DNA of 38,265 nucleotides from CAYXGZ01 sp964464755. GTDB taxonomy: Bacteria > Planctomycetota > MHYJ01 > JACPRB01. The position numbers and the translations under genes are program-made. Within the stretch, counting starts at the first letter, position 1. Every line of letters begins with the position of its first letter. Positions 1 to 7,807 of this stretch are shown here, piece after piece. The stretch spans positions 1-38,265 of the forward strand of contig CAYXGZ010000034.1 of NCBI GenBank assembly GCA_964464755.1. The letters are read 5' to 3'. Under the pieces are notes generated by a model, which ran no database searches, was not told the origin of the DNA, and saw only the letters and a program-made list of their open reading frames with translations.

Positions 1-360
1 GGCGTGCTCCAGGGCCTCGGCGGGCAGCATCGAGGCATGGAGGCCGCCGAAGACGACCTTCCGGCCCGCCGCGCGGAAGCGGTCGGCGAGGCGGTACGAC
101 TCCTCGGCCTGGGCGCTGAAGGTCGAGATCCCGACGAGGTCCGCCTCCGGGAGCTCCGCCAGGTCCCCGAGGTCGGCGACCTCGTGGTACGAGACGTCGT
201 GACCGGGCGGCGTGAGGCCGGCGACGGTCAGCAGGCCGAGGCTGGGGAGGGAGGCGATGACCTTCCCCCGGTTCACGAATCCCGGGAGGGTGACGCCGAG
301 CTCGGCGAGTTCCCGGGTCTTCACGCGGACCCCGCTCATGGCGACGAGGGCGATCTTCAC
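1..360 (-). CDS. B12-binding radical SAM family protein, N-terminal part (runs off the left edge)
   Basis: The 120 codons visible read as a cobalamin-binding (Rossmann-like) N-terminal domain of the B12-dependent radical SAM family. The seen landmarks are LGLLTVAGLTP, then an acidic strand ending in DLVGIST, then a helix AEESYRLADRFRAAG, then VVFGGLHAS. This order is characteristic of that family, whose members do methylations and other radical chemistry with AdoMet and often cobalamin. The CxxxCxxC cluster motif would lie beyond the window edge, so the radical SAM part is inferred. The start is a GTG that overlaps the TGA of the upstream membrane-protein gene (GTGA), implying translational coupling. 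The substrate cannot be told. Confidence 0.72.
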   Translation of the reverse strand, partial: MKIALVAMSGVRVKTRELAELGVTLPGFVNRGKVIASLPSLGLLTVAGLTPPGHDVSYHEVADLGDLAELPEADLVGISTFSAQAEESYRLADRFRAAGRKVVFGGLHASMLPAEALEHA

Positions 361-773
361 GCGGCGCTCCTTTCCGGGTCGGGCCGGCCGGCCGCGAGGA
401 GGGCCGTGCCGGCGACGAGGGCGAGGACGGGGACCGCGGAGGCGTGCAGCAGCGGCCGCCAGGCCGCCGCCCCGGCGAGCATCAGGGGCAGGCCGATCAT
501 GCCGACCAGCATGAGGCGGCAGCCGAGCGCGCGCAAGGGCTCCGGCCAGGCGGTCCTCCGCATCCAGGGGACGTAGAGCAGGTTGAGGACGGGCAGCATG
601 ACGCCCGCGATGTGGGCGAGCCGGACGAGCCGCCGGGGCAGGGCCGCGTAGTCCTCGAATCCGGCCGGCGGCGCGACGGGCCCCCCGAACGACCAGGTGC
701 CCAGGACGGCCCCGGCGACGAGGCTCAGGCAGATCATCCCCCACGCCGCCCGCACGTTCGCCGCGCCCGCCAT
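357..773 (-). CDS. small four-helix membrane protein, unknown function
   Basis: 138 residues with four predicted membrane segments at about 11-29, 52-70, 83-104 and 109-128, and short loops between them. I do not recognise the family. It starts with ATG at 773, and its stop overlaps the GTG start of the B12/radical SAM gene, so the two are probably one transcript. The upstream gap (774-851) is markedly AT-richer than the surroundings, as expected for a promoter, and contains the palindrome TATACAAGTATA at 797-808. The product may help the radical SAM enzyme act on a lipid or envelope substrate, but that rests only on gene order. Confidence 0.6.
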   Translation of the reverse strand: MAGAANVRAAWGMICLSLVAGAVLGTWSFGGPVAPPAGFEDYAALPRRLVRLAHIAGVMLPVLNLLYVPWMRRTAWPEPLRALGCRLMLVGMIGLPLMLAGAAAWRPLLHASAVPVLALVAGTALLAAGRPDPERSAA

Positions 774-796
774 CGGACCCCCATTTAGTTAAGTGC

Positions 797-808
797 TATA
801 CAAGTATA
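797..808. promoter_or_regulatory. AT-rich palindrome upstream of the membrane-protein/radical SAM unit
   Basis: TATAC-AA-GTATA is a perfect 5+2+5 inverted repeat in a 78-bp AT-rich island. The reverse strand also reads TATACT here, a fair -10 hexamer about 30 nt before the ATG at 773. No good -35 is found at 16-18 bp, so I cannot define the promoter. The palindrome would suit a dimeric repressor. Confidence 0.3.
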
Positions 809-851
809 CCGCGCCGGGGGCGCCGCGTGACGCAAATTGTAAACTAATTAA

Positions 852-2612
852 CTAGCTAAGGCCCCGGCGGTGCAGGGCCCACTCGGCGAGCAGGAGCAGC
901 CCCGCGAGGGCCGCCGCCGCGGGCGCCCACGGCAGCTCCCGCCAGGGGACCGGCGGCGGCGGGAGCGCGCCGGAGGCCGCGGGGAACGCCGACGCGTCCA
1001 GCGGGGCCGGGCCCGAGACCGCCACCCACTCCGTCCGCCCGCCCGCCTCCAGCTTCAGCAGCCCCGCCCGCCGCAGCGGGATCCGCCAGCCTCCGTCGGC
1101 GGCCGCAAGCTCCCGCGTCGTCCCGCCGCCCCCGTCGACCTCCGTCGCCCGCAGCGTCCCGCCGCCCGCGAGCCGCAGCACGTCCCCCGCGGCCGCCCGC
1201 CAGGGCGCGCCGCGCCGCCCCTCGACGGCCAGCCAGCGCAGCGCGTTGCGCAGGAAGATCGGGAACGACGACCGCAGGGCCGCGTCGCCCTCCCCCACGC
1301 CCACCCCGAAGCCCGTCTCGATCCACGCCCGCCCCGGCCCGCCCTCCCCGGCCATGATCGGGCCGCGGTCCGACGTCACCAGCGGCGTCCCCTCCGCCAG
1401 GATCCGCGACGACTTCAGCGCGAGGTCCGTCCAGTCCACCCAGCGCTGCACCGGCGCGTTGCGGTCCCACGACACGACCTTCGGCGCCGGCACCGTCGGG
1501 CCCGGGCCCCCGAGCACGAGCCAGCCCCCGTCCTCCAGCGGCCGCGGCGGCGCGACCCGGTCGAAGACCACCACGCTCTCCGGCGTCCAGGCCTCCCTCC
1601 ACCGGCCCCCGCGGGCGATGCCGAGGCGGAACTCCCCGGCCTCCGCGAAGACCCGCAGCGCCGACACCAGGTGCGGGTCCGGCTCGCCCTCCGCCACGAC
1701 GAGGACCGGGAACGGCTCCGAGGCCGGCAGCACCCACGCCGCGGCGTCGTCGCCCGGCACCGCGTCCGCCGGCGCGAGCCTCGCCTCGAGCAGCGCCTCG
1801 CCGGGGCCCGCCTCGACCTCGACCTGCAGCTCCCGGCGCTCCCCCGCCGCCAGCGCGAGGTCCCGCTGCTCGACGACCCGGCCCCGCGAGCGGATCTCGA
1901 GCCTCCTCGGCTCCCCCGGCCCCCCGGCCTGGACGGCCGTCAGCGCGAGCGCGACCTTCGTCCCGCGCCGCTGCGCCCCGCCCGCCGCGAGACCCGCGTT
2001 CGCGCGCGGCGATCCCGCGGGGATCGCGTTCACGCCCGCGGGCCAGGGCCGGGACCCGATCACCCAGAGCTCGGCGCCCGGCGCGGCCGACTCCGCGATC
2101 CGCTTCAGCTCGGCCGGATCCAGCGCCGCCCCCTCGCGCGGGATCCGCTCCAGCGCCCGGAGCCGGCGCTCCGCGTCCGTCGTCGCGGGCTCCAGGATCC
2201 CCGCGGCGTCCAGCAGCGCGGCCGAGTCCCGCCTCCCGAGCCGCCCGAGGAAATCCCGCGCCGCCTCCAGCGCGGCCAGCCTCCGGGGCCGGCCGTCGGC
2301 CTCGAGCACCTCGAGCTCCGGGGAGGTGTCCACGACCAGCGCGAAGCGCCGGGGCTCCGGCGAGATCCCGCGCACCTCCGGCTCGGCCAGCGAGACCGCG
2401 AGGAGGGCCAGGGCGAGGAGCACGGCGGCCAGCGAGGCGACGTGGCGGAGGCGGGAGAGCGCCGACTCGCGCTCCTCCTCGACGAGCACCTCCTCCCAGA
2501 GCGAGAGCGCGGGCACCGCCAGGCGCCGCACGCGGCCCCGGTAGAGGTGCAGCGCGACCACGGGGACGGCGAGGAGCAGGAGCCAGAGGGCCCCGGGGCT
2601 TCCGAAGCTCAT
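852..2612 (-). CDS. BatA-like membrane protein with degenerate von Willebrand A domain
   Basis: 586 residues. Residues 1-80 match the aerotolerance-regulator N-terminal layout: a membrane helix at about 7-23, the RRLAVPALSLWEE region, then a second helix at about 58-78. A VWA-like fold follows, but its metal site reads DTSPE (95-99) instead of DxSxS, so metal binding is doubtful. The middle is an extracytoplasmic beta-rich region, and a C-terminal helix near 560-578 anchors the end. The ATG overlaps the stop of the DUF58 gene (ATGA), so both are co-translated. In Bacteroidota and Planctomycetota such pairs usually sit beside a MoxR AAA+ ATPase. No MoxR is seen here, because the gene upstream is divergent. 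The family's role is unclear. Confidence 0.8.
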   Translation of the reverse strand: MSFGSPGALWLLLLAVPVVALHLYRGRVRRLAVPALSLWEEVLVEEERESALSRLRHVASLAAVLLALALLAVSLAEPEVRGISPEPRRFALVVDTSPELEVLEADGRPRRLAALEAARDFLGRLGRRDSAALLDAAGILEPATTDAERRLRALERIPREGAALDPAELKRIAESAAPGAELWVIGSRPWPAGVNAIPAGSPRANAGLAAGGAQRRGTKVALALTAVQAGGPGEPRRLEIRSRGRVVEQRDLALAAGERRELQVEVEAGPGEALLEARLAPADAVPGDDAAAWVLPASEPFPVLVVAEGEPDPHLVSALRVFAEAGEFRLGIARGGRWREAWTPESVVVFDRVAPPRPLEDGGWLVLGGPGPTVPAPKVVSWDRNAPVQRWVDWTDLALKSSRILAEGTPLVTSDRGPIMAGEGGPGRAWIETGFGVGVGEGDAALRSSFPIFLRNALRWLAVEGRRGAPWRAAAGDVLRLAGGGTLRATEVDGGGGTTRELAAADGGWRIPLRRAGLLKLEAGGRTEWVAVSGPAPLDASAFPAASGALPPPPVPWRELPWAPAAAALAGLLLLAEWALHRRGLS

Positions 2613-3487
2613 CGGGATTCCAGGATCCCGCCCCGGCGCAGCAGGTCGCGGATGCGCTTCTCGAGCGGTTCGTCGCTGCGGATCCGGGAGTAGTAGAGCT
2701 CCCGCTCGCGGGCGTAGCGCTCCAGCTCGTCGCAGAAGGCCCGGAACCGGCCCCGGTAGCGCTCGACGACCGCGGGCGTCAGCGGCACCGCGCGCTCGCG
2801 GCCCGTCTCGAGGTCGACGAGGTGGTAGCGCCCGCGCTCGGGCGGCTCGACCTCCTCGCGGGCGACGAGGTGGACGAGGTGGACCTGGTGGCGCCGGGAG
2901 AGCAGCGAGGAGATCCCCGCGGCCCGGCCCTCCGGGTCGTGGAAGTCCGAGACGAGGATCGCGAGCGAGCGGCCCTTGCCCCGGGCCAGCGGCGCGGCCA
3001 GCGCGGCGCGGAAGTCCGAGCGCCCCGCGGGCTGGAGGTCCTCGAGCGACCGGAGCAGCTCGTGGACGGCGCCCTTGCCGCGCAGGGCCGGCGTCCGGGT
3101 CTCGAGCGCCTCCGCCATCGCGTGGACCGTCACGGTGTCGAAGCGGGCCAGCCCGATGTAGGCGAGCGCGGCGGCGACCTCGCGGGCCGCCTCCATCTTC
3201 GGCGGCCGGCCGAAGGCCATCGAGGCCGAGCGGTCGAGGATCACGTGCACGTGGACGCTCTCCTCGGCGGCGAACTCCTTGACGAAGAGCGACCCGTGCC
3301 GGGCGTAGACGTTCCAGTCGATGTAGCGGATCTCGTCGCCGGGCGCGTAGCGCCGGTGGTCGGCGAACTCCACGGAGGCCCCGCGCCGGTCGCTCCGCCG
3401 CTCCCCCGGGTCCTCGCCCGAGAGGAGGCGCCGCGCGAGGAGGTTCAGCGATTCCAGCGAGCGCACGAACGCGGGATCGAAGGGCAT
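2609..3487 (-). CDS. DUF58 domain protein with intact VWA metal site
   Basis: 292 residues. The DUF58 signature is clear: RRGASVEFADHRRYAPGDEI, then RYIDWNVYARHGSLFVKEF at about 54-72. A VWA domain follows, with the MIDAS triad DRSAS at 85-89 and a later LVSDFHDPEG strand. The proteins are cytoplasmic and thought to partner MoxR ATPases and BatA-like membrane proteins. Here the partner is the downstream BatA-like gene, whose own MIDAS is degraded, so this subunit may keep the only metal site of the pair. The ATG at 3487 has no clear Shine-Dalgarno, but a TAGGAT hexamer lies 6 nt upstream, compatible with a leaderless mRNA. Confidence 0.88.
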   Translation of the reverse strand: MPFDPAFVRSLESLNLLARRLLSGEDPGERRSDRRGASVEFADHRRYAPGDEIRYIDWNVYARHGSLFVKEFAAEESVHVHVILDRSASMAFGRPPKMEAAREVAAALAYIGLARFDTVTVHAMAEALETRTPALRGKGAVHELLRSLEDLQPAGRSDFRAALAAPLARGKGRSLAILVSDFHDPEGRAAGISSLLSRRHQVHLVHLVAREEVEPPERGRYHLVDLETGRERAVPLTPAVVERYRGRFRAFCDELERYARERELYYSRIRSDEPLEKRIRDLLRRGGILESR

Positions 3488-3493
3488 GGGCCC

Positions 3494-3499
3494 ATCCTA
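3494..3499 (-). promoter_or_regulatory. -10 hexamer TAGGAT, 6 nt before the DUF58 start
   Basis: On the minus strand TAGGAT-N6-ATG would put the transcription start at or next to the A of the ATG. No convincing -35 is seen. The AGGA inside the hexamer could instead act as a weak ribosome binding site, so this is one of the less certain members of the leaderless set. Confidence 0.4.
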
Positions 3500-3545
3500 T
3501 CGCGAATTCCGAAGGGCTGAAATGGCCGGACCCCGCGCGCCGTCC

Positions 3546-3551
3546 TAGTAT
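3546..3551 (+). promoter_or_regulatory. -10 hexamer TAGTAT, 6 nt before the start at 3558
   Basis: TAGTAT-TCAGGC-ATG has the same 6-nt spacing as the divergent DUF58 promoter 50 bp away, again implying a leaderless transcript. The best -35 at 17 bp is TGGCCG (three of six matches). Confidence 0.4.
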
Positions 3552-3557
3552 TCAGGC

Positions 3558-4331
3558 ATGCTCGACTACGTCACCGCCCTGCCGTGGTGGAAGACCGCGC
3601 TCTGGGGCGCCGCGGGCCTCGTCGCGGCCTGGATCCTGTTCCGCCTCGCGTGGCGCTGGTTCCGCCGCCGCTCCGAGCACCGCTCGCGGGCCGACCACGT
3701 CGCGGTCCGGCTCCGCGAGGTCTTCCGCGAGGTGAGCCCCCGCCGCGGGCTCGGCGCCCCGGCGATCGACTTCAAGGACAAGGGCCGGGCCTGCCGGCTC
3801 GTGCTGCACTCCGCCCGGAAGCTGAGCGTCGAGATGGAGATCCAGCCGGACGTGCCGCTGCCGGTCGTGATCCGCTCCCGGAAGTGGCTGAAGATCTGGC
3901 CCGTGCTCCACGGGCTCGAGGCGCTGGAGCGGGTCGTGCTGGCCGACGCGGTCGTGGACGACCAGGTCGAGCTCTACGCCAACGGGATGTTCGCCGCCTT
4001 CATCCAGGACCGCGTGATGGAGCAGGTGCCGCTCGACGGCCCGCCCACCGGCCTCGGCGAGAGCCTGCTCGTGCTCTCGGCGACGCCCGGCGTGCGCTCG
4101 TACGAGGTCCGCTTCGAGCCCGGCGGCCGGGACCGCCTCCACCTCAAGCTGCGGACGGAGGACCTGCTGTACCGGCCCGAGGATCTCGAGAGCCTGCTGC
4201 ACCACGTCGCGAACCTGCACGCGACCTTCGCGAAGTTCGGGCGCCCCGAGATGCCGCCCGCCCCGAACGAGGCTCCGCCCCCGGAGAAGAAGACGGACGG
4301 GAAGGCGGACGGGGATCCGAAGGGAAGCTAG
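3558..4331 (+). CDS. single-pass membrane protein, unknown function
   Basis: 257 residues. A hydrophobic helix at about 12-34 is followed by a basic stretch (WRWFRRRSEHRSR), so the large remaining domain is probably cytoplasmic. That domain is mixed alpha/beta, rich in charged residues, and ends in a low-complexity tail with KKTDGKADG. I do not recognise a family. It is divergent from the DUF58/BatA-like unit across a 70-bp gap, and its TAG stop shares the tetranucleotide CTAG with the stop of the convergent HEAT gene. Codon use matches the neighbours. The gene is real on the evidence of coding bias and packing; the function is open. Confidence 0.65.
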   Translation: MLDYVTALPWWKTALWGAAGLVAAWILFRLAWRWFRRRSEHRSRADHVAVRLREVFREVSPRRGLGAPAIDFKDKGRACRLVLHSARKLSVEMEIQPDVPLPVVIRSRKWLKIWPVLHGLEALERVVLADAVVDDQVELYANGMFAAFIQDRVMEQVPLDGPPTGLGESLLVLSATPGVRSYEVRFEPGGRDRLHLKLRTEDLLYRPEDLESLLHHVANLHATFAKFGRPEMPPAPNEAPPPEKKTDGKADGDPKGS

Positions 4332-5824
4332 CGCTTCCGGTTGGCGGCCTTGCGGACGAGGTCGCTCTTGTCGTCCTTCGCCTCCTCGACCAGCTCCTGG
4401 GCCGCCGGGTGCTGGATGCGCGCCGCGATGGCGACGGCGAGGGCGCGGACGTCGTCGTTGAGCCCCTTGAACATCGGGAACTTCTTCCGCTGCTCGAAGA
4501 CCTTGCGCAGCGACTGGATGGCCGTGGGGGCCGGGACGGCGGCGAGGATCTCCAGGATCTTGCGGATCTCCGGCTCCTCCTTCGCCTCGTCCAGCCGCTT
4601 GGCGATCTCCGGGACGACCTCGACGTAGGCGAGGTCCTTCGCGGTGATCATGGCGGCGTCGACGACGCGGGGCTCGGCCGAGGCGAGCGCCTGGCGGAGG
4701 ATCGCGACGGCGGGGCCCTTCTCGAGGCGGCGCACCAGCTTGAAGGCGGCCGTCTGCACCTCGGGGTCCTTGTGCTGCAGCGCGAGCTGGATCGAGACGG
4801 ACATCGTGGGCGTGGCGACCACGTCGAGGACGCCGAGGATGCGCACGAGCATGCGGGGCTCGGCGTCGGGCTTCACGAGCGAGGCGAGGTGCTGGGGGCC
4901 CGAGCCGCCGATCTCCTTGATCGCCCGCGCGGCGGCCTGGCGGGCGTCGATGAACTCCGAGGTGCGGATCACGGCCTCGAGCTCGGGCAGCAGCGGGGCG
5001 CCGAAGAGGGGGGCCGCGCGCCAGGCGGCGTCGCGCGACTCGAGGTTGCCCTTGCGGATCGCCTCGAGCAGCGGGTTGGGGGCGCCGGCCTTGACGAGCT
5101 CGGCGGTCTTCGCGTGGAAGGCCGGGTGCGGCAGGCGGGCGAGGAGGTCGCGGCCGCCGACGCGGCGGAGCTGCGTCTTCACGAGGTCCGCGAGGAACTC
5201 CAGCTTCTTCTGGGACCAGGCGAGCTCGACGACGGCCAGCCAGGCGTCGCCGAGGGCGGTGAGGACGCCGGAGTCCGTCTCCTTCTCGAGCATCGCGACG
5301 AGCTGGCCGCGGAACTTCTCGTGGAGGGCCCAGGCCCGGTCCGGGTTCGAGTTCCGGAAGACCTTGGCGGTCATCGTGACGGCGCGGCGCCGGAGCACGG
5401 GGTCGGTCTCGCCGAGGTGGAAGACCAGCTTGGCGACGACCTGGTCGGCGAGCTCGTTGAAGTTCCCGAAGCGGAGGGACTCGATCATCGGGACGACCTC
5501 GCCCTCGCCCTCGTCGGTGAGGAAGCGGTCGGCGGGGGCGACGAGCCAGCCCCGGGCGCGGAGGTCGAGCTTGACGACCAGGTAGCCGCCGCTGGAGACC
5601 GCCCGCAGGGGCGCGATGGGCAGCGGCTCGGCGTCGGGGAACGGGAGGAGCGCATCGCCGGTGGCGGCCTGCCCGACGTCCGGGAGGGTCATCTCCGGGA
5701 GCGGGGCGTTCTCGTCCTCGACGGCCTCCTCGGCCGGGATCTCGATCTTGAGCCCCTTGAAGAGGGCGTCGAGATCGGTCGATTTCGGCGGGGCGCCGCC
5801 GGGCTCGGGTGGGTCGCTGGACAC
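4328..5824 (-). CDS. HEAT-repeat protein with a disordered acidic N-terminus
   Basis: 498 residues, starting at the GTG at 5824, which has a good Shine-Dalgarno AAGGAG 8 nt upstream. An open frame continues upstream to 5887 but would run into rsmB. Residues 1-80 are Pro/Glu/Asp-rich and probably flexible. A short beta-like segment follows (GGYLVVKLDLRARGWLVAP), then many alpha-helical HEAT-type repeats through to the C-terminus, with units such as LQHKDPEVQTAAFKLVRRL. No signal peptide is seen, so it is probably a cytoplasmic scaffold. Its own promoter lies in the gap to rsmB. In the leader, a small GTTC-CCCC-GAAC hairpin sits directly before the ribosome site. Confidence 0.75.
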   Translation of the reverse strand: MSSDPPEPGGAPPKSTDLDALFKGLKIEIPAEEAVEDENAPLPEMTLPDVGQAATGDALLPFPDAEPLPIAPLRAVSSGGYLVVKLDLRARGWLVAPADRFLTDEGEGEVVPMIESLRFGNFNELADQVVAKLVFHLGETDPVLRRRAVTMTAKVFRNSNPDRAWALHEKFRGQLVAMLEKETDSGVLTALGDAWLAVVELAWSQKKLEFLADLVKTQLRRVGGRDLLARLPHPAFHAKTAELVKAGAPNPLLEAIRKGNLESRDAAWRAAPLFGAPLLPELEAVIRTSEFIDARQAAARAIKEIGGSGPQHLASLVKPDAEPRMLVRILGVLDVVATPTMSVSIQLALQHKDPEVQTAAFKLVRRLEKGPAVAILRQALASAEPRVVDAAMITAKDLAYVEVVPEIAKRLDEAKEEPEIRKILEILAAVPAPTAIQSLRKVFEQRKKFPMFKGLNDDVRALAVAIAARIQHPAAQELVEEAKDDKSDLVRKAANRKR

Positions 5825-5858
5825 GGAACGGACTCCTTGGGGTTCGGGGGAACACCCC

Positions 5859-5887
5859 ACTATCGCGCCGCCGCGAGCGGGAGTCAA
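5859..5887 (-). promoter_or_regulatory. sigma-70-type promoter for the HEAT gene
   Basis: Minus strand TTGACT (5887-5882), 17-bp spacer, GATAGT (5864-5859). The -35 overlaps the stop codon of rsmB. The predicted leader is about 30 nt and holds a hairpin and the AAGGAG site. The spacing is ideal and both hexamers are close to consensus. Confidence 0.6.
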
Positions 5888-7170
5888 GCGGGGCGATCGA
5901 GACGGCGCGCGTAGCCGCCGCCGGAGCCGCCGGCGGGGTCGACGCGGAGCTCCGCGCCGGGCCGGAACTCCGGGTGCCGGGCGAGGAACGCGGCGACGGC
6001 CTGCTCGTTCTCGTCGGGCTCGAGGGAGCAGGTGGAGTAGACGAGGCGGCCGCCCGGGCGGACGAGCGGGGCCGCGGCGTCGAGGATGGCGTCCTGGAGC
6101 GGCCGGAGGCGGGCGAGGTCGGAGGGGGCGATCCTCCAGCGCGCGTCGGGGCGCCGGCCGAGGACGCCGGTGTTCGAGCAGGGCACGTCGAGGAGGACCG
6201 CGTCGAAGGAGCCGCGCAGGGGCGGGCGGCGCGCGTCGGCGACGAGGAGGCGGACCCGGCCGGCGGGCAGGCCGCGGGTCGAGGCGGCGACGAGGGCGGC
6301 CTTGTCGAGGCTGCGGTCGAGGGCGACGACGCGGGCGCCGAGCGCGGCGAGGTGGGCCGTCTTGCCGCCCGGCGCGGCGCAGGCGTCGAGCACGAGCTCT
6401 CCCGGCCGCGGGTCGAGCAGCGGGGCGACGCGGGCCGCGGCCTCGTCCTGGACGCGGAGCCGTCCGTCGCGGAAGGGCTCGAGGGCGGCGAGGTCGCCGG
6501 CGCCGGCGAGGGCGACGAGGCCGCCGGGGCGCTCCTCGACGGCGACGCCGGCGGCGCCGAGGAGGGCCGCGGCGGACTCGCCGGAGTTGGACCAGACCTG
6601 GACGACGGGCGGGAGGTTGCCCGCGGCGCAGATCGCCTCGACGCGCTCGGGGCTCCAGCCGTGGCCGAGCCAGCGGCGGACGAGCCAGTCGGGGTGGGAG
6701 TGGGCGACGGAGAGGCGCTCGACGGGGTCGTCGCCCCAGGGGGCGCGCTTCAGGCCGAGGGGCTCGAGGCCGGGGCGCGGGAGGGGGACGTCGCCGCCGA
6801 GGCCGCGCTGGAGGTTGCGGAGGACGGCGTTGACGAAGCCGGCGGCGGCGGGCTTGAGGCGGCGGGCGGACTCGACGGCCTCGTGGACGGCGGCGGAGGG
6901 CGGGACGCGGGTGAGGAAGAGGAGCTGGAAGGCGCCGACGCGGAGGACGTCGGCGAGCTCGGGGTCGGCGGGCCGGCCGGAGGCGGCCTCGAGGAGGCGG
7001 TCGAGGGTGAGGCGGTGGCGGGCGACGCCGTGGACGAGGGCGGTGAGGAGGGCGCGGTCGCGGCGGTCGGGGACGGAGGCGCGGGGGGCCTCGAGGGCCT
7101 CGTCGACGAAGCGGCGGGAGCGGGCGGCGTCGCGGAGGACGGCGGCGGCGAGGTCGCGGACGTTCACCAC
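5884..7170 (-). CDS. rsmB: 16S rRNA (cytosine-967-C5)-methyltransferase RsmB
   Basis: 428 residues with the RsmB two-domain layout: an N-terminal NusB-like RNA-binding domain (about 1-135), then a Rossmann-type methyltransferase. Seen motifs are the SAM-binding DACAAPGGKT at 262-271, DVPCSNTG at 328-335 (C331, the release cysteine of the family) and YSTCSLEPDENE with the catalytic cysteine C381. The reaction methylates C5 of a 16S rRNA cytosine through a covalent Cys adduct. The start is one of two tandem GTG codons (7170 or 7167); the second overlaps the stop of the upstream kinase-like gene as GTGA. It is the last gene of a three-gene minus-strand unit that begins at 8434. Confidence 0.93.
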   Translation of the reverse strand: MVNVRDLAAAVLRDAARSRRFVDEALEAPRASVPDRRDRALLTALVHGVARHRLTLDRLLEAASGRPADPELADVLRVGAFQLLFLTRVPPSAAVHEAVESARRLKPAAAGFVNAVLRNLQRGLGGDVPLPRPGLEPLGLKRAPWGDDPVERLSVAHSHPDWLVRRWLGHGWSPERVEAICAAGNLPPVVQVWSNSGESAAALLGAAGVAVEERPGGLVALAGAGDLAALEPFRDGRLRVQDEAAARVAPLLDPRPGELVLDACAAPGGKTAHLAALGARVVALDRSLDKAALVAASTRGLPAGRVRLLVADARRPPLRGSFDAVLLDVPCSNTGVLGRRPDARWRIAPSDLARLRPLQDAILDAAAPLVRPGGRLVYSTCSLEPDENEQAVAAFLARHPEFRPGAELRVDPAGGSGGGYARRLDRPA

Positions 7171-7799
7171 ACGATGTCCCGGTCGCGGCGGGAGTGGGGG
7201 CTGAAGATCCAGAGGCGGCGGTACTTCGCGTGGCGCTTGAGCTCGGCGCGGTCCGCGGGGGTCAGGAGGCGGGAGAAGTAGCGGGCCTTGAACTTGAGGA
7301 GGCCGCTGCGGTCGATGGCGCGGAGGCGGGCGGCGAGGGGGCGCAGGGGCGAGGCGCCGTCGACGCGGGCCGCGTTGGCGAAGTCGATGAGCCAGGGGCG
7401 GCGGTCGGCGTCGGCGACGAGGACGTTCTTCTTCTGGCGGAGGTCGAGGTGGACGACGCCGCGGCGGTGGACGGCCGCGAGGGTCTCCTCGAGGCGGGCG
7501 AAGACGTCGTCGGGGAGCTCGCCGTCCTTGAACTTGCCGAGGGTGCGGCCGGCGACGTACTCGAGGCGGAGGACGCGGCCGCGGGCGGCGACGCCGAGGC
7601 TGCGGGGGACGCCGGGGACGCCCTCGAGGCGGCGGAGGATGGCGTCCTCGCGGCGGACGAGGAGGGGGCCGAGGAAGGCGCGGGTGACGGCGTTCTTGCC
7701 GGAGAAGTCCTTCTCGACGGCGAGGCCGCCGTCGTGGGGGACGACGCGGACGACGGGGGAGAGGAAGCCGCCCTTGTCGCGGAGGACCTCGGGGCCCAT
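7164..7799 (-). CDS. LPS-kinase-like (WaaP/KdkA-type) small kinase
   Basis: 211 residues with a minimal protein-kinase fold. K30 (AVEKDF) is the likely ATP lysine. HLDLRQKKN at 117-125 is the catalytic loop (D119, N125), and WLIDFA at 136-141 gives the metal Asp in a DFA motif instead of DFG. This pattern fits the lipopolysaccharide-core heptose/Kdo kinase group and not Ser/Thr kinases. The length is short for the group but the catalytic set is complete. The ATG at 7799 follows the upstream stop by 8 nt, and its own stop overlaps rsmB. Together with the membrane methyltransferase upstream it suggests lipid or glycan modification, but the substrate is unknown. Confidence 0.75.
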   Translation of the reverse strand: MGPEVLRDKGGFLSPVVRVVPHDGGLAVEKDFSGKNAVTRAFLGPLLVRREDAILRRLEGVPGVPRSLGVAARGRVLRLEYVAGRTLGKFKDGELPDDVFARLEETLAAVHRRGVVHLDLRQKKNVLVADADRRPWLIDFANAARVDGASPLRPLAARLRAIDRSGLLKFKARYFSRLLTPADRAELKRHAKYRRLWIFSPHSRRDRDIVW

Positions 7800-7807
7800 G
7801 GCCGCAC

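Noticed and set aside
5825..5887. Upstream extension of the HEAT gene into rsmB
   Set aside because: GTG 5824 has AAGGAG and a promoter sits in the proposed extension.
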